A DNA stretch of 64,000 bases from Agromyces agglutinans (lineage in GTDB: Bacteria > Actinomycetota > Actinomycetes > Actinomycetales > Microbacteriaceae), in assembly GCF_009647605.1 (NCBI RefSeq), contig NZ_WJIF01000001.1:417655-481654 (forward strand), written 5' to 3'. Positions 42,123 to 49,901 of this stretch are shown here, piece after piece. The notes beneath the pieces were generated by a model that saw nothing but the letters and a program-made list of their open reading frames with translations, ran no database searches and was not told the origin of the DNA. The translations under genes and the position numbers were made by a program. Within the stretch, counting starts at the first letter, position 1, and the number at the start of each line of letters is the position of its first letter.

Positions 42123-42455
42123 CTACTCGTCGAGCGCCAGTTCCTTCGGCAGCTCGAACTCGCGCGTCGCGAGCTCCTCGATGTTGACGTCCTTGAAGGT
42201 CAGCACGCGCACCGACTTCACGAACCGGTCGGCGCGGTAGACGTCCCAGACCCAGACGTCCTTCATCGAGAGTTCGAAGTAGAAGTCGTGCTCGGTGTCG
42301 CGCCGGACCAGTTCCACCTCGTTCGCGAGGTAGAAGCGGCGCTCCGTCTCGACCACGTACTGGAACTGCGCGACGATGTCGCGGTACTCCCGGTACAGGG
42401 CCAACTCGACTTCGCGGTCGTAGTCGTCGAACTCGTCCTCATCCATCGGGTTCAT
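42123..42455 (-). CDS. DUF2469 family protein
   Basis: 110 residues, conserved throughout actinobacteria and always near rnhB and lepB. Characteristic sequence is YREYRDIVAQFQYVVETERRFYLAN, then FELSMKDVWVWDVYRADRFV and VRVLTFKDVNIEEL. No function is established. The ATG at 42453-42455 overlaps the rnhB stop as ATGA; a second ATG three codons later (MDEDEFDDYDREVE) is an equally good start. Confidence 0.92.
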   Translation of the reverse strand: MNPMDEDEFDDYDREVELALYREYRDIVAQFQYVVETERRFYLANEVELVRRDTEHDFYFELSMKDVWVWDVYRADRFVKSVRVLTFKDVNIEELATREFELPKELALDE

Positions 42456-43144
42456 CCTACGCCGAGGTCGAAGAGGGCAGGACCGGCCTCCACCGCGTCG
42501 TCCTTGGCATGCAGCCAGGTGTGGCGGTGCAGCCGGCTCGGCCCGTGACGGTCGAGCGCGGCGAAGTGCGCGCGCGTCGAATAGCCCTTGTTCTCGTCCC
42601 AGGCGTAGAGCGGCAGTTCGTCGTGCTCCCGGCGCATGCCGCGATCGCGGTGCACCTTCGCGATGACGGATGCCGCGGACACCGACGCGCAGTCGCGGTC
42701 GGCCTTGATGCGCGTGATGACCTGGGCGCGGTGCTCGATCGAGGCGCTCAACCAGTCGTGGTTGCCGTCGAGCAGCAGCGGCGCGCCGGCCGCCAGCTCG
42801 ACCGTGTCGGCGAGCGACCGATACGCGCGCGCGCCGGCGAGACCGAGGCACGCCATGATGCCGAGCGCGTCGATCTCGTCGGCGGATGCCTCGCCGACGG
42901 CCGAGGCGAGCACCCACGACGCGGCACGCGGAGCGAGCAGCTCCCGCTTCGGCTCGGGCAGCAGCTTCGAATCGCGCAGGCCCGCCGGCATGCGGCGCAC
43001 GTCGGGTCGGATGACCACGATGCCCACGGTGACGGGACCCGCGAGCGCCCCGCGGCCGACCTCATCGCAGGCCAGCACGATCGGTGCGCCGTCGGCGAAG
43101 AGCGCGCGCTCGACGCTGAGCGAGGGAGGACGGCCCGCGGTCAT
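42452..43144 (-). CDS. rnhB: Ribonuclease HII
   Basis: 230 residues. It cuts the RNA part of RNA-DNA hybrids and single ribonucleotides in DNA. The active-site carboxylates are in ACDEVGRGALAGPV (Asp, Glu), LLDGNHDW (Asp) and RIKADRDCASVSAASVIAKVHRD. Its ATG at 43142-43144 overlaps the lepB stop (ATGA). It forms a chain of four-base overlaps lepB-rnhB-DUF2469. Confidence 0.95.
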   Translation of the reverse strand: MTAGRPPSLSVERALFADGAPIVLACDEVGRGALAGPVTVGIVVIRPDVRRMPAGLRDSKLLPEPKRELLAPRAASWVLASAVGEASADEIDALGIMACLGLAGARAYRSLADTVELAAGAPLLLDGNHDWLSASIEHRAQVITRIKADRDCASVSAASVIAKVHRDRGMRREHDELPLYAWDENKGYSTRAHFAALDRHGPSRLHRHTWLHAKDDAVEAGPALFDLGVG

Positions 43145-43896
43145 CGACCCGCACCCTCCTCGACGCCGGCGAACACGTCGGGATAGTTGCCGAGCCAGGC
43201 CCAGTGCGAGACGGGCCAGCTGACGACGAACGCCTTGCCGACCACGTTCTCGATCGGGACGAACCCCTTGAGCGGCGTATCGCCGTTGTAGCGCGAGTCC
43301 TTGGAGTTGTAGCGGTTGTCGCCCATGACCCAGAGCGAGTCGTCGGGAACGGTGACGTCGAAGTCGTCGCGCGAGACCTTGCTCTCGCCGGCGGGCAGCA
43401 CCGCGTACTCGGTCTCGTCGAGGGGTACGCCGTTCACGGTCATCTGCCCGAGCGCGTTGCAGCACGCGACGTGATCGCCCGGCAGCCCGATGACGCGCTT
43501 GACGAGGTGGTCGTTCGAGTCGGGAGCCGAGAGGCCCACGAACGCGAGGAACCAGTCGAACGCCGCGACGAGCGGGGGCTGCTCGATCTCGGGCGAGGCG
43601 GGGAGCCACCCGCCCGGGTCCTGGAAGACGACGACGTCTCCGCGCTCGATCGGCACGACCTCGGGCACGAGCTCGTTCACGATGATGCGGTCGTCGATCT
43701 CGAGGGTCTGCTCCATCGACTGCGACGGGATGAAGAACGACCGGATGAGGAACGTCTTGATGAGGAACGAGACGAGCACCGCCACCACGAAGATCACGAG
43801 GAGGTCGCGGATGAACAGCAGCACCCCGCGCTTCCGCCTGGTCGCCGAAGATTGCCCCTCGCGATCGTCGCGCGTGGTGCGTGTTTCCTGTGTCAT
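43141..43896 (-). CDS. lepB: Signal peptidase I
   Basis: 251 residues. A short cytoplasmic arm and one membrane helix (GVLLFIRDLLVIFVVAVLVSFLI) lead into the catalytic domain with nucleophile Ser in FFIPSQSMEQTLEI and general-base Lys in HLVKRVIGLPGDHV. It removes signal peptides from exported proteins on the outer face of the membrane. The ATG at 43894-43896 lies 8 nt after the strong hairpin at 43905-43941. The best Shine-Dalgarno-like sequence (GGGGAG) is inside the hairpin stem, 13 nt before the ATG. That could limit lepB translation unless the stem opens. Confidence 0.94.
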   Translation of the reverse strand: MTQETRTTRDDREGQSSATRRKRGVLLFIRDLLVIFVVAVLVSFLIKTFLIRSFFIPSQSMEQTLEIDDRIIVNELVPEVVPIERGDVVVFQDPGGWLPASPEIEQPPLVAAFDWFLAFVGLSAPDSNDHLVKRVIGLPGDHVACCNALGQMTVNGVPLDETEYAVLPAGESKVSRDDFDVTVPDDSLWVMGDNRYNSKDSRYNGDTPLKGFVPIENVVGKAFVVSWPVSHWAWLGNYPDVFAGVEEGAGR

Positions 43897-43904
43897 TTAA
43901 CCGC

Positions 43905-43941
43905 CCGAGCTCCCCACCCAGTCTAGGGGTGGGGAGCTCGG
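43905..43941 (-). terminator. Strong hairpin between rplS and lepB
   Basis: A perfect 15-bp stem, CCGAGCTCCCCACCC at 43905-43919 against 43927-43941, with a 7-nt loop. It follows the rplS stop at 43980 by about 40 nt and ends 8 nt before the lepB ATG. Placement suggests an rplS terminator or an attenuator controlling readthrough into lepB. The trailing sequence GCGGTTAAATG has only a short T/A run. Confidence 0.65.
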
Positions 43942-43979
43942 TCGAATCGCGCGTCGGCGGGCGACGCGCGGAGGCGCGA

Positions 43980-44330
43980 TCAGTGGTTGTCGCGCTTCTC
44001 CTTGATCTTCGCCTTCTTGCCGCGCAGCTCTCGCAGGTAGTAGAGCTTCGCGCGACGGACGTCACCGCGGGTGACGATCTCGATCTTGTCGATGATCGGC
44101 GAGTGCACCGGGAACTTGCGCTCGACGCCGACCTGGAAGCTGATCTTGCGGACCGTGAAGGTCTCGCGGACGCCCTCGCCCGAACGGCCGATGACGACGC
44201 CCTGGAAGACCTGGACGCGCGAGCGCGTGCCTTCGACGATGTTGACGTGCACCTTGACGGTGTCGCCCGGGCGGAAGTCGGGGACGTCCGACTTCAGGCT
44301 CGCGGCGTCGACGTGGTCGAGGATGTTCAT
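43980..44330 (-). CDS. rplS: 50S ribosomal protein L19
   Basis: 116 residues, located at the interface of the ribosomal subunits. The sequence is typical: [50 protein letters not shown] and [25 protein letters not shown]. Length equals that of the E. coli protein. Instead of lying directly after trmD, rplS is 13 kb away from it here and has its own promoter. Confidence 0.97.
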   Translation of the reverse strand: MNILDHVDAASLKSDVPDFRPGDTVKVHVNIVEGTRSRVQVFQGVVIGRSGEGVRETFTVRKISFQVGVERKFPVHSPIIDKIEIVTRGDVRRAKLYYLRELRGKKAKIKEKRDNH

Positions 44331-44460
44331 GATGGTTCGCTCTCTGCGCCCGCAACCGGTCGAACGCGGATCAATGGGAAACGTGTCTGGTGCCGCCTCG
44401 CGCGATCACCCGCGCGTGCGTGCTCCCCGGAGGCAGAGACCTGCGGCGGCACAATCGACC

Positions 44461-44490
44461 ATTCTGCCAGATCGGGGGCCGTTCCGGCAA
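44461..44490 (-). promoter_or_regulatory. Promoter of rplS
   Basis: On the minus strand TTGCCG (44485-44490) and CAGAAT (44461-44466) are 18 nt apart, with the AGAATGG core seen also before map and rpsP. The transcription start would lie about 125 nt before the rplS ATG, leaving a long leader. This fits rplS having a promoter of its own. Confidence 0.5.
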
Positions 44491-44518
44491 AAGTGGCGGC
44501 AACCGGCGCCGCCGCGAC

Positions 44519-45013
44519 TCACTCGGGGTCGCGCGCCTCGCGGACCACGATGACCTCGCCGGCATCGAACGGCGGCGTACGCGGAGCCTGGGCTCCCTGC
44601 TGCTGGGCGGCGAGCCGCTCGAACTCGGCCATGCTCGCCTGCATGCGGCGCGAGCCGTCTCGCACCAGCTGCCAGATCGCCCACCAGAACGCGACGACGG
44701 CCAGCGCGATCGAGAGCACGCCGAAGGCGGCCGCCGTCGCACCGTAGAAGCCGGTCGCGATGATCGCGAGATGCCAGGCGCCGATGACGCCGACATCGCC
44801 CCAGGCGACGGCGCGCTGCTCGCGCACCGTCGGACGCGCGTTCACGAGCAGCGCGACGACCAGCACCGAGAGGAAGGTCGCGGGCAGCGTGATCACGAGC
44901 CCGAGCGTGCCCCAGCCCCCGCCGCCGAACACGGCCCAGCCGATCGTGAGCCATGCGGGCAGCACCACCGCGGCGACGAACTGCCAGCGCGGGAACAGGC
45001 GCCTTGCGAACAT
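44519..45013 (-). CDS. Small four-helix membrane protein of unknown function
   Basis: 164 residues. Four hydrophobic segments lie at about residues 10-30, 36-58, 73-92 and 96-115 (the last with LSIALAVVAFWWAIWQLV). A cytoplasmic tail contains ASMAEFERLAAQQQ. I recognise no family. TACGCT (45020-45025, minus strand) lies 6 nt before the ATG, indicating leaderless transcription. It is divergent from map and upstream of rplS. Confidence 0.75.
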   Translation of the reverse strand: MFARRLFPRWQFVAAVVLPAWLTIGWAVFGGGGWGTLGLVITLPATFLSVLVVALLVNARPTVREQRAVAWGDVGVIGAWHLAIIATGFYGATAAAFGVLSIALAVVAFWWAIWQLVRDGSRRMQASMAEFERLAAQQQGAQAPRTPPFDAGEVIVVREARDPE

Positions 45014-45101
45014 GCCGCCAGCGTACCCGCGGCCGGCTGCGAGCGCGCCGGGTGTTCACTCAGGGCGGAGCCGACAGAATGGTCTCGGAGAGAGGATTGC
45101 C

Positions 45102-45869
45102 GTGATCGAACTGAGGACCCCTGCCGAGATCGAGCAGATGCGCCCCGCCGGCCGCTTCGTGGCGAGCGTGCTGGAGGCGACGGCGGCTGCGGCGAAGGTC
45201 GGCGTCAACCTGCTGGAGCTCGACGCCCTGGCGCACGAGATGATCCGCAGCGCCGGCGCCGAGAGCTGCTACATCGACTACCACCCGTCGTTCGGGGCGA
45301 GCCCGTTCGGCAAGGTCATCTGCACGTCGGTGAACGACGCCGTGCTGCACGGCCTGCCGTTCGACTACACCCTGAAGGACGGCGACCTGCTCAGCCTGGA
45401 CTTCGCGGCATCCGTCGACGGCTGGGTGTCGGACTCGGCGATCTCGCTCGTGGTGGGCACGCCGCGCGAGGCCGACCTCCGGCTCATCCGCACGACCGAG
45501 CGTGCCCTCGAGGCCGGCATCGCCGCCGCGCGCCCGGGCAACCGCATCGGCGACATCTCGCGGGCGATCGCCGATGTCGCGCGCGAACAGGGCTACTCGA
45601 TCAACACGGACTTCGGCGGCCACGGCGTCGGCCGCACCATGCACGGCGACCCGCACGTGCCCAACAACGGCCGCCCCGGCCGTGGACTGCCGCTGCGCCC
45701 GGGCCTCGTGATCGCGATCGAGCCGTGGTTCCTCGAGACCACCGACCGCATCTTCACCGACCCCGATGGGTGGACCCTGCGCAGCGCCGACGGCTCCCGC
45801 GGCTCGCATTCGGAGCACACCGTCGCGATCACCGACGGCGACCCGATCGTACTGACCGCGCGCAGCTGA
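45102..45869 (+). CDS. map: Methionine aminopeptidase, type I
   Basis: 255 residues of the M24 fold, removing N-terminal methionine. The five metal ligands are present: Asp in LSLDFAASVDGWVSDSAIS (two), His in GGHGVGRTMHGDPH, Glu in IAIEPWFLE and Glu in SHSEHTVAI. The start is GTG at 45102 with GAGAGAGGA upstream. CAGAAT at about 45076, part of an AGAATGG core, is a likely -10. A strong hairpin follows the stop. Many actinobacteria have two map genes; this one is not in the secY-adk cluster. Confidence 0.95.
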   Translation: MIELRTPAEIEQMRPAGRFVASVLEATAAAAKVGVNLLELDALAHEMIRSAGAESCYIDYHPSFGASPFGKVICTSVNDAVLHGLPFDYTLKDGDLLSLDFAASVDGWVSDSAISLVVGTPREADLRLIRTTERALEAGIAAARPGNRIGDISRAIADVAREQGYSINTDFGGHGVGRTMHGDPHVPNNGRPGRGLPLRPGLVIAIEPWFLETTDRIFTDPDGWTLRSADGSRGSHSEHTVAITDGDPIVLTARS

Positions 45870-45880
45870 ATCACGACGAG

Positions 45881-45914
45881 GGATGCCGCGCCGGGAGCTT
45901 CCGGCGCGGCATCC
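45881..45914. terminator. Bidirectional terminator between map and nirD
   Basis: Perfect 14-bp stem GGATGCCGCGCCGG (45881-45894) against 45901-45914 with a 6-nt loop. Flanking ACGAC/GTCGT can extend it with a small bulge. It lies between the convergent ends of map and nirD. The outer half of each arm is the GGATGCC word. Confidence 0.7.
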
Positions 45915-45938
45915 GTCGTTCTCGCGATCGAACGGCGA

Positions 45939-46286
45939 TCAGGCGCCGAGTTCGATCTCGATGAAGCCGCCGACGATGCGCGTGCGGAAGGTCCGCAGCA
46001 CGAGCGAGGGGTCGGTGTAGCACTCGCCCGTGCCGAGGTCGTAGACCTCCTTGTGCAGCGGGGAGGCGATCGTGGGCCGGTCGCGCCGCGACCCGACGAT
46101 GCCGCGCGCCATGACGGGCGCGCCCGTGTGCGGGTCGAGGTGGTCCACGGCGTACACCTCCTCCGGGGTGATCATCACGATGGCGACCTGTTCGTCGCCG
46201 AGCAGGGCGACTTCGCCCCAGTACGGCTCGAGGTCGTCGGTCGCGCAGGCGCGCATCCAGGTCGTCTCCGTCAGCATGAGCGTCAT
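45939..46286 (-). CDS. nirD: Nitrite reductase small subunit
   Basis: 115 residues of the Rieske-like NirD fold. It shows VALLGDEQVAIVMITPEEVYAVDHLDPHTGAPVMARGIVGS and ASPLHKEVYDLGTGECY. The cysteines that would hold a Rieske [2Fe-2S] cluster are missing, as expected for NirD, which only assists NirB. Unlike the common nirBD operon, nirD is read away from nirB, from a 202-bp divergent promoter region. GGGAG lies 7 nt before the first of two nearby ATGs. Confidence 0.93.
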   Translation of the reverse strand: MTLMLTETTWMRACATDDLEPYWGEVALLGDEQVAIVMITPEEVYAVDHLDPHTGAPVMARGIVGSRRDRPTIASPLHKEVYDLGTGECYTDPSLVLRTFRTRIVGGFIEIELGA

Positions 46287-46327
46287 CAGAGGGCTCCCTT
46301 CCTGTCTGCGGCGACGCTATCCGCGGC

Positions 46328-46359
46328 GTGTTACCGCGGGCGGCACCGCTGTGTTACCG
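46328..46359. promoter_or_regulatory. Two GTGTTACCG boxes in the nirD-nirB gap
   Basis: Exact copies of GTGTTACCG at 46328-46336 and 46351-46359, 23 bp apart. A third exact copy lies at 57409-57417 upstream of the cbiX-like gene. On the strand facing nirD each contains GTAAC, matching the GlnR half-site gTnAC, but the spacing is one base off the GlnR period. They may instead be sites of the HemD-HTH regulator; that is inference. Confidence 0.45.
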
Positions 46360-46418
46360 ACGCGTCAAAGGCTGCTCACACGAGCCTGGCGCGGGTGTGC
46401 GTTCCCGGGGCGCGGCAG

Positions 46419-46445
46419 GTTACCTCGACGAAATACGGCCGAAAC
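46419..46445 (+). promoter_or_regulatory. GlnR-like box upstream of nirB
   Basis: GTTAC (46419-46423), GAAAT (46430-46434) and GAAAC (46441-46445) are spaced by exactly 6 nt, an 11-bp period. The actinobacterial GlnR site is gTnAC-n6-GaAAC-n6, so all three units match or nearly match. The box lies about 45 bp before the nirB ATG, in the -35 region of a possible promoter with a TTAGGC -10. Confidence 0.6.
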
Positions 46446-46488
46446 GGCCCGGTCTTAGGCTCGCCGCATTCGAGGACCTGGAGGACCC

Positions 46489-49110
46489 ATGACCGAGCCC
46501 GCCACCCCGGCCGATGCATCCGTCTCATCCGACTCTTCCGTGCGCGACGTCCTCGTCGTCGGCGCGGGCCCGGCGGCGCACCGCCTCGCCGACAGCCTGC
46601 ACGCGCGGGACACCGATCGCCGGCTGCGCGTGACCGTCGTGGGCGAGGAGACGTGGCAGCCCTACGACCGCGTCGCGCTCTCGACCCGGCTCGACGGTGC
46701 GGCCGACCTCACGCTGCAGCCGAGCGCCGTCTGGGACGACGACCACATCCGGCTCGTGCTCGGCGAGCGCGTGGACGCCATCGACCACGTCGCGCGCACC
46801 GTGACCACCGATGCCGGGCGCGTGATCGCCTGGGACGAACTGGTGCTCGCGACGGGTTCGAGCGCGCCCGTGCCCGAGATCGTGGGCCACGAGCACGCTC
46901 GCGTCTACCGCACCATCGACGACGTCGACCGCATCGTCGCCGAGGCGGCCGCCCTCGCCGAGGAGCACGGCCGGCCGGCGAGGGTCCTCGTCGCGGGCGG
47001 CGGCCTGCTGGGGCTCGAGGCCGCGGGCGGGCTCGCACGCCTCGGCGCGGAGTCCGCCGTGGTGCACTCGGGCGGCTGGCTGATGTCGGCCCAGCTCGAC
47101 GAGGGCGCCGGCCGCGCTCTCGGCCGCATCATCTCGGGCCAGGGCATCGCGCTGCACCTCGGCACGCGTCCCCAGACGATCCACGTCGAGCACGATCGCG
47201 TGGTCGGCGTCAGCTTCACGAACGGCCGGCGCATCGACGCTGACCTCGTGATCTTCGCGATCGGCATCCGAGCGCGCGACGAGCTGGGGCGGCAGATCGG
47301 CGCCGAGCTGGGCCCGCGCGGCGGGGTCGAGGTCGACACGGCGTGCCGCACCTCCATGCCCGGCGTGTGGGCGATCGGCGAGGTCGCCAGCTTCGAGGGT
47401 CGCTGCACCGGCCTCGTGGCCCCCGCCAACGCGATGGCCGAGGTCGTCGCCGACCGGCTCCTCGGCGGGTTCGCCGAGTTCACGACCGTCGACGACGCCA
47501 CCAAGCTGAAGCTCTCGGGCGTCGACGTCGCGAGCTTCGGCGACGCGCTCGCCACGGCCGACGGCGCGCTCGAGATCGTGTACGCCGACCCGGCTCGCGG
47601 CATGTACCAGAAGCTCGTCATGACCGACGATGCGAAGACGTTGCTCGGCGGCATCTTCGTGGGCGACGCCTCGCCCTACGCGTCCCTCCGGCCGCTGCTC
47701 GGCACCCAGCTGTCGGCCGAGCCCGCGGCGTACCTGTCGGCCAGCGGCATGGAAGCGCCCGCGGGCGACGAGTTGCCCGCCGCGGCGCTCGTGTGCGCGT
47801 GCAACAACGTCACGGCCGGCACGATCCGCGACGCGGTCAACGGCGAGCACGGCGAGCCCTGCACCGAACTGGGCGCGCTGAAGACCTGCACCCGAGCCGG
47901 CACCCAGTGCGGCTCGTGCGTGCCCCTCGTCAAGAAGCTCCTCGAGGGCGAGCTCGCGAAGTCGGGCATCGAGCTCTCGCGCGCGCTGTGCGAGCACTTC
48001 GAGCTCTCGCGCCAGGAGCTGTTCGAGTCGATCCGCGTGCTCGAGCTCACCTCGTTCGACGAGATCATCGCGCGGCTCGGCACGGGTCGCGGCTGCGACG
48101 TGTGCAAGCCGGTGATCGGCTCGATCCTCGCGACCCAGCACGGCTCGTACATCCTCGACGCCGGGCGCGGCACGCTGCAGGACACCAACGACCGCGCGAT
48201 GGCGAACATGCAGAAGGACGGCACGTACTCGGTGGTCCCCCGCATCCCCGCGGGCGAGATCACGCCCGAGAAGCTCGCGGTGATCGCCGAGGTGGCGATG
48301 GAGTACGGCCTCTACACGAAGATCACGGGCGGCCAGCGCATCGACCTGTTCGGCGCCCGGCTCGACCAGCTGCCCGACATCTGGAAGAAGCTCGTCGACG
48401 CGGGATTCGAGTCGGGGCAGGCCTACGGCAAGGCGCTGCGCAACGTGAAGAGCTGCGTCGGATCGACGTGGTGCCGCTACGGCGTGCAGGACTCGGTCTC
48501 GATGGCCGTGCAGCTCGAGCTCCGCTACCGCGGGCTGCGTTCGCCGCACAAGCTCAAGTTCGGCGTGAGCGGATGCGCGCGCGAGTGCGCAGAGGCCCGT
48601 GGCAAGGACGTCGGCGTGATCGCCACCGACCAGGGTTGGAACATGTACGTCGGCGGCAACGGCGGGTTCCAGCCGGCGCACGCGCAGCTGCTCGCGAGCG
48701 ACCTCGACGACGAGACGCTGCTCAAGTACATCGACCGCTACATCATGTACTACGTCCGCACGGCCGACCGGCTGCAGCGCACGGCCCGCTGGATCGAGGA
48801 CCTCGAGGGCGGTATCGACCACGTGCGCGACGTCGTCGTGAACGACTCGCTCGGCCTGGCCGACGAGCTCGAGCGGGCGATGGACCGCCACGTCGAGACC
48901 TACGAGGACGAGTGGGCGGCCACCCTCGCCGACCCCGAGCGGCTGCGTCGGTTCCGCTCGTTCGTCAACGCCCCGCAGACCCCCGACCCGTCGATCGCCC
49001 GCGTGCCAGAGCGCGACCAGTTCCGCCCGGCGACCCCCGAGGAACGCGCCGACGGGCGCGCCGTGCTGCTCGCCGGCGCCACCATCCCCGTGCGCGGGAG
49101 GGGCGAATGA
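46489..49110 (+). CDS. nirB: Assimilatory nitrite reductase (NAD(P)H) large subunit
   Basis: 873 residues, reducing nitrite to ammonium with NAD(P)H. In order: an FAD-binding disulfide-reductase-like module (VLVVGAGPAAHRLADSLHAR, LVLATGSSAPVPEIVG, VLVAGGGLLGLEAAGGLARLG); a BFD-like [2Fe-2S] domain with VCACNNVTAGTIRDAV and GTQCGSCVPLVKKLL; a second Cys pair GRGCDVCKPVIGS; and the siroheme/[4Fe-4S] domain with SCVGSTWCRYG and VSGCARECAEA. All cofactor cysteines are present. The ATG has GGAGGA upstream. The stop overlaps cobA by four bases, so nirB, cobA and the regulator form one operon. Confidence 0.95.
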   Translation: MTEPATPADASVSSDSSVRDVLVVGAGPAAHRLADSLHARDTDRRLRVTVVGEETWQPYDRVALSTRLDGAADLTLQPSAVWDDDHIRLVLGERVDAIDHVARTVTTDAGRVIAWDELVLATGSSAPVPEIVGHEHARVYRTIDDVDRIVAEAAALAEEHGRPARVLVAGGGLLGLEAAGGLARLGAESAVVHSGGWLMSAQLDEGAGRALGRIISGQGIALHLGTRPQTIHVEHDRVVGVSFTNGRRIDADLVIFAIGIRARDELGRQIGAELGPRGGVEVDTACRTSMPGVWAIGEVASFEGRCTGLVAPANAMAEVVADRLLGGFAEFTTVDDATKLKLSGVDVASFGDALATADGALEIVYADPARGMYQKLVMTDDAKTLLGGIFVGDASPYASLRPLLGTQLSAEPAAYLSASGMEAPAGDELPAAALVCACNNVTAGTIRDAVNGEHGEPCTELGALKTCTRAGTQCGSCVPLVKKLLEGELAKSGIELSRALCEHFELSRQELFESIRVLELTSFDEIIARLGTGRGCDVCKPVIGSILATQHGSYILDAGRGTLQDTNDRAMANMQKDGTYSVVPRIPAGEITPEKLAVIAEVAMEYGLYTKITGGQRIDLFGARLDQLPDIWKKLVDAGFESGQAYGKALRNVKSCVGSTWCRYGVQDSVSMAVQLELRYRGLRSPHKLKFGVSGCARECAEARGKDVGVIATDQGWNMYVGGNGGFQPAHAQLLASDLDDETLLKYIDRYIMYYVRTADRLQRTARWIEDLEGGIDHVRDVVVNDSLGLADELERAMDRHVETYEDEWAATLADPERLRRFRSFVNAPQTPDPSIARVPERDQFRPATPEERADGRAVLLAGATIPVRGRGE

Positions 49111-49901
49111 GCGCCCGGGTCGAGTCCCGCGGCCGGGTCACCCTCATCGGCGGCGGCCCCGGCGCCGAGGACCTGCTGACCCTGCGCGCCGTTCGGGCAC
49201 TGGCCGCCGCCGACGTCGTGCTGTACGACCGGCTCGCGCCGCACGCGACGCTGCACGAACTCGCCCCCGGCGCCGAGCTGATCGACGTCGGCAAGCGCCC
49301 GGGCCACCACGCGTTCCCGCAGGAGGAGATCGAGGCGCTCATGGTCGCCCGCGCCGAGCTCGGCGCGCACGTCGTCCGCCTCAAGGGCGGCGATCCGTAC
49401 GTGCTCGGCCGAGGCGGCGAGGAGGTGCTGGCGTGCCATCGCGCCGGCATCCCCGTCGAGGTCGTGCCCGGGGTCACGAGCGCGATCGCCGTTCCGTCGG
49501 CGGCCGGCATCCCGCTCACCCACCGCGGGGTCAGCCACCTGTTCACCGTCGTCTCGGGGCACGCCCCGCTCGACGACGACACGCTCCGGCATCTCGCGGG
49601 ACTCGGCGGCACGATCGTCGTGCTGATGGGCGTCAACACGCTGCCGTCGATCACGGCCGGGCTCGTACGCCACGGCCTCGCCGCGGACCTGCCGGTCGCG
49701 ATCGTGGAGCGCGGCTTCCAGCCGGGGCAGCGCACCACGATCTCCGACCTCGGCGGCGTGGTCGTCGCCGCCGGCCGGGCGCGCGCGGCATCCCCCGCCG
49801 TGGTCGTCATCGGCGAGGTCGTGCGCCTCGCGCACGACGGCGACCTGACCGCGCAGGGGCTCATGGACCGGGCCGCGCGGCTCGCGGTGCCGGGCTCGTG
49901 A
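49107..49901 (+). CDS. cobA: Uroporphyrinogen-III C-methyltransferase (SUMT)
   Basis: 264 residues, methylating uroporphyrinogen III at C2 and C7 with S-adenosylmethionine to give precorrin-2, the first step to siroheme. Signature blocks are VTLIGGGPGAEDLLTLRA, DVVLYDRL, VVRLKGGDPYVLGRGGEE, VPGVTSAIAVPSAAGIPLTHRG and VLMGVNT. It lacks the dehydrogenase/chelatase half found in CysG. A chelatase candidate is the cbiX-like gene at 56567; no precorrin-2 dehydrogenase gene is seen in the window. It overlaps both neighbours by four bases. Confidence 0.93.
   Translation: MSARVESRGRVTLIGGGPGAEDLLTLRAVRALAAADVVLYDRLAPHATLHELAPGAELIDVGKRPGHHAFPQEEIEALMVARAELGAHVVRLKGGDPYVLGRGGEEVLACHRAGIPVEVVPGVTSAIAVPSAAGIPLTHRGVSHLFTVVSGHAPLDDDTLRHLAGLGGTIVVLMGVNTLPSITAGLVRHGLAADLPVAIVERGFQPGQRTTISDLGGVVVAAGRARAASPAVVVIGEVVRLAHDGDLTAQGLMDRAARLAVPGS

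Noticed and set aside
46525-48891. 788-codon open frame antisense to nirB
   Set aside because: Long antisense frames are expected at this G+C content. Its translation is low in complexity and shows no domain, while nirB has complete cofactor motifs.
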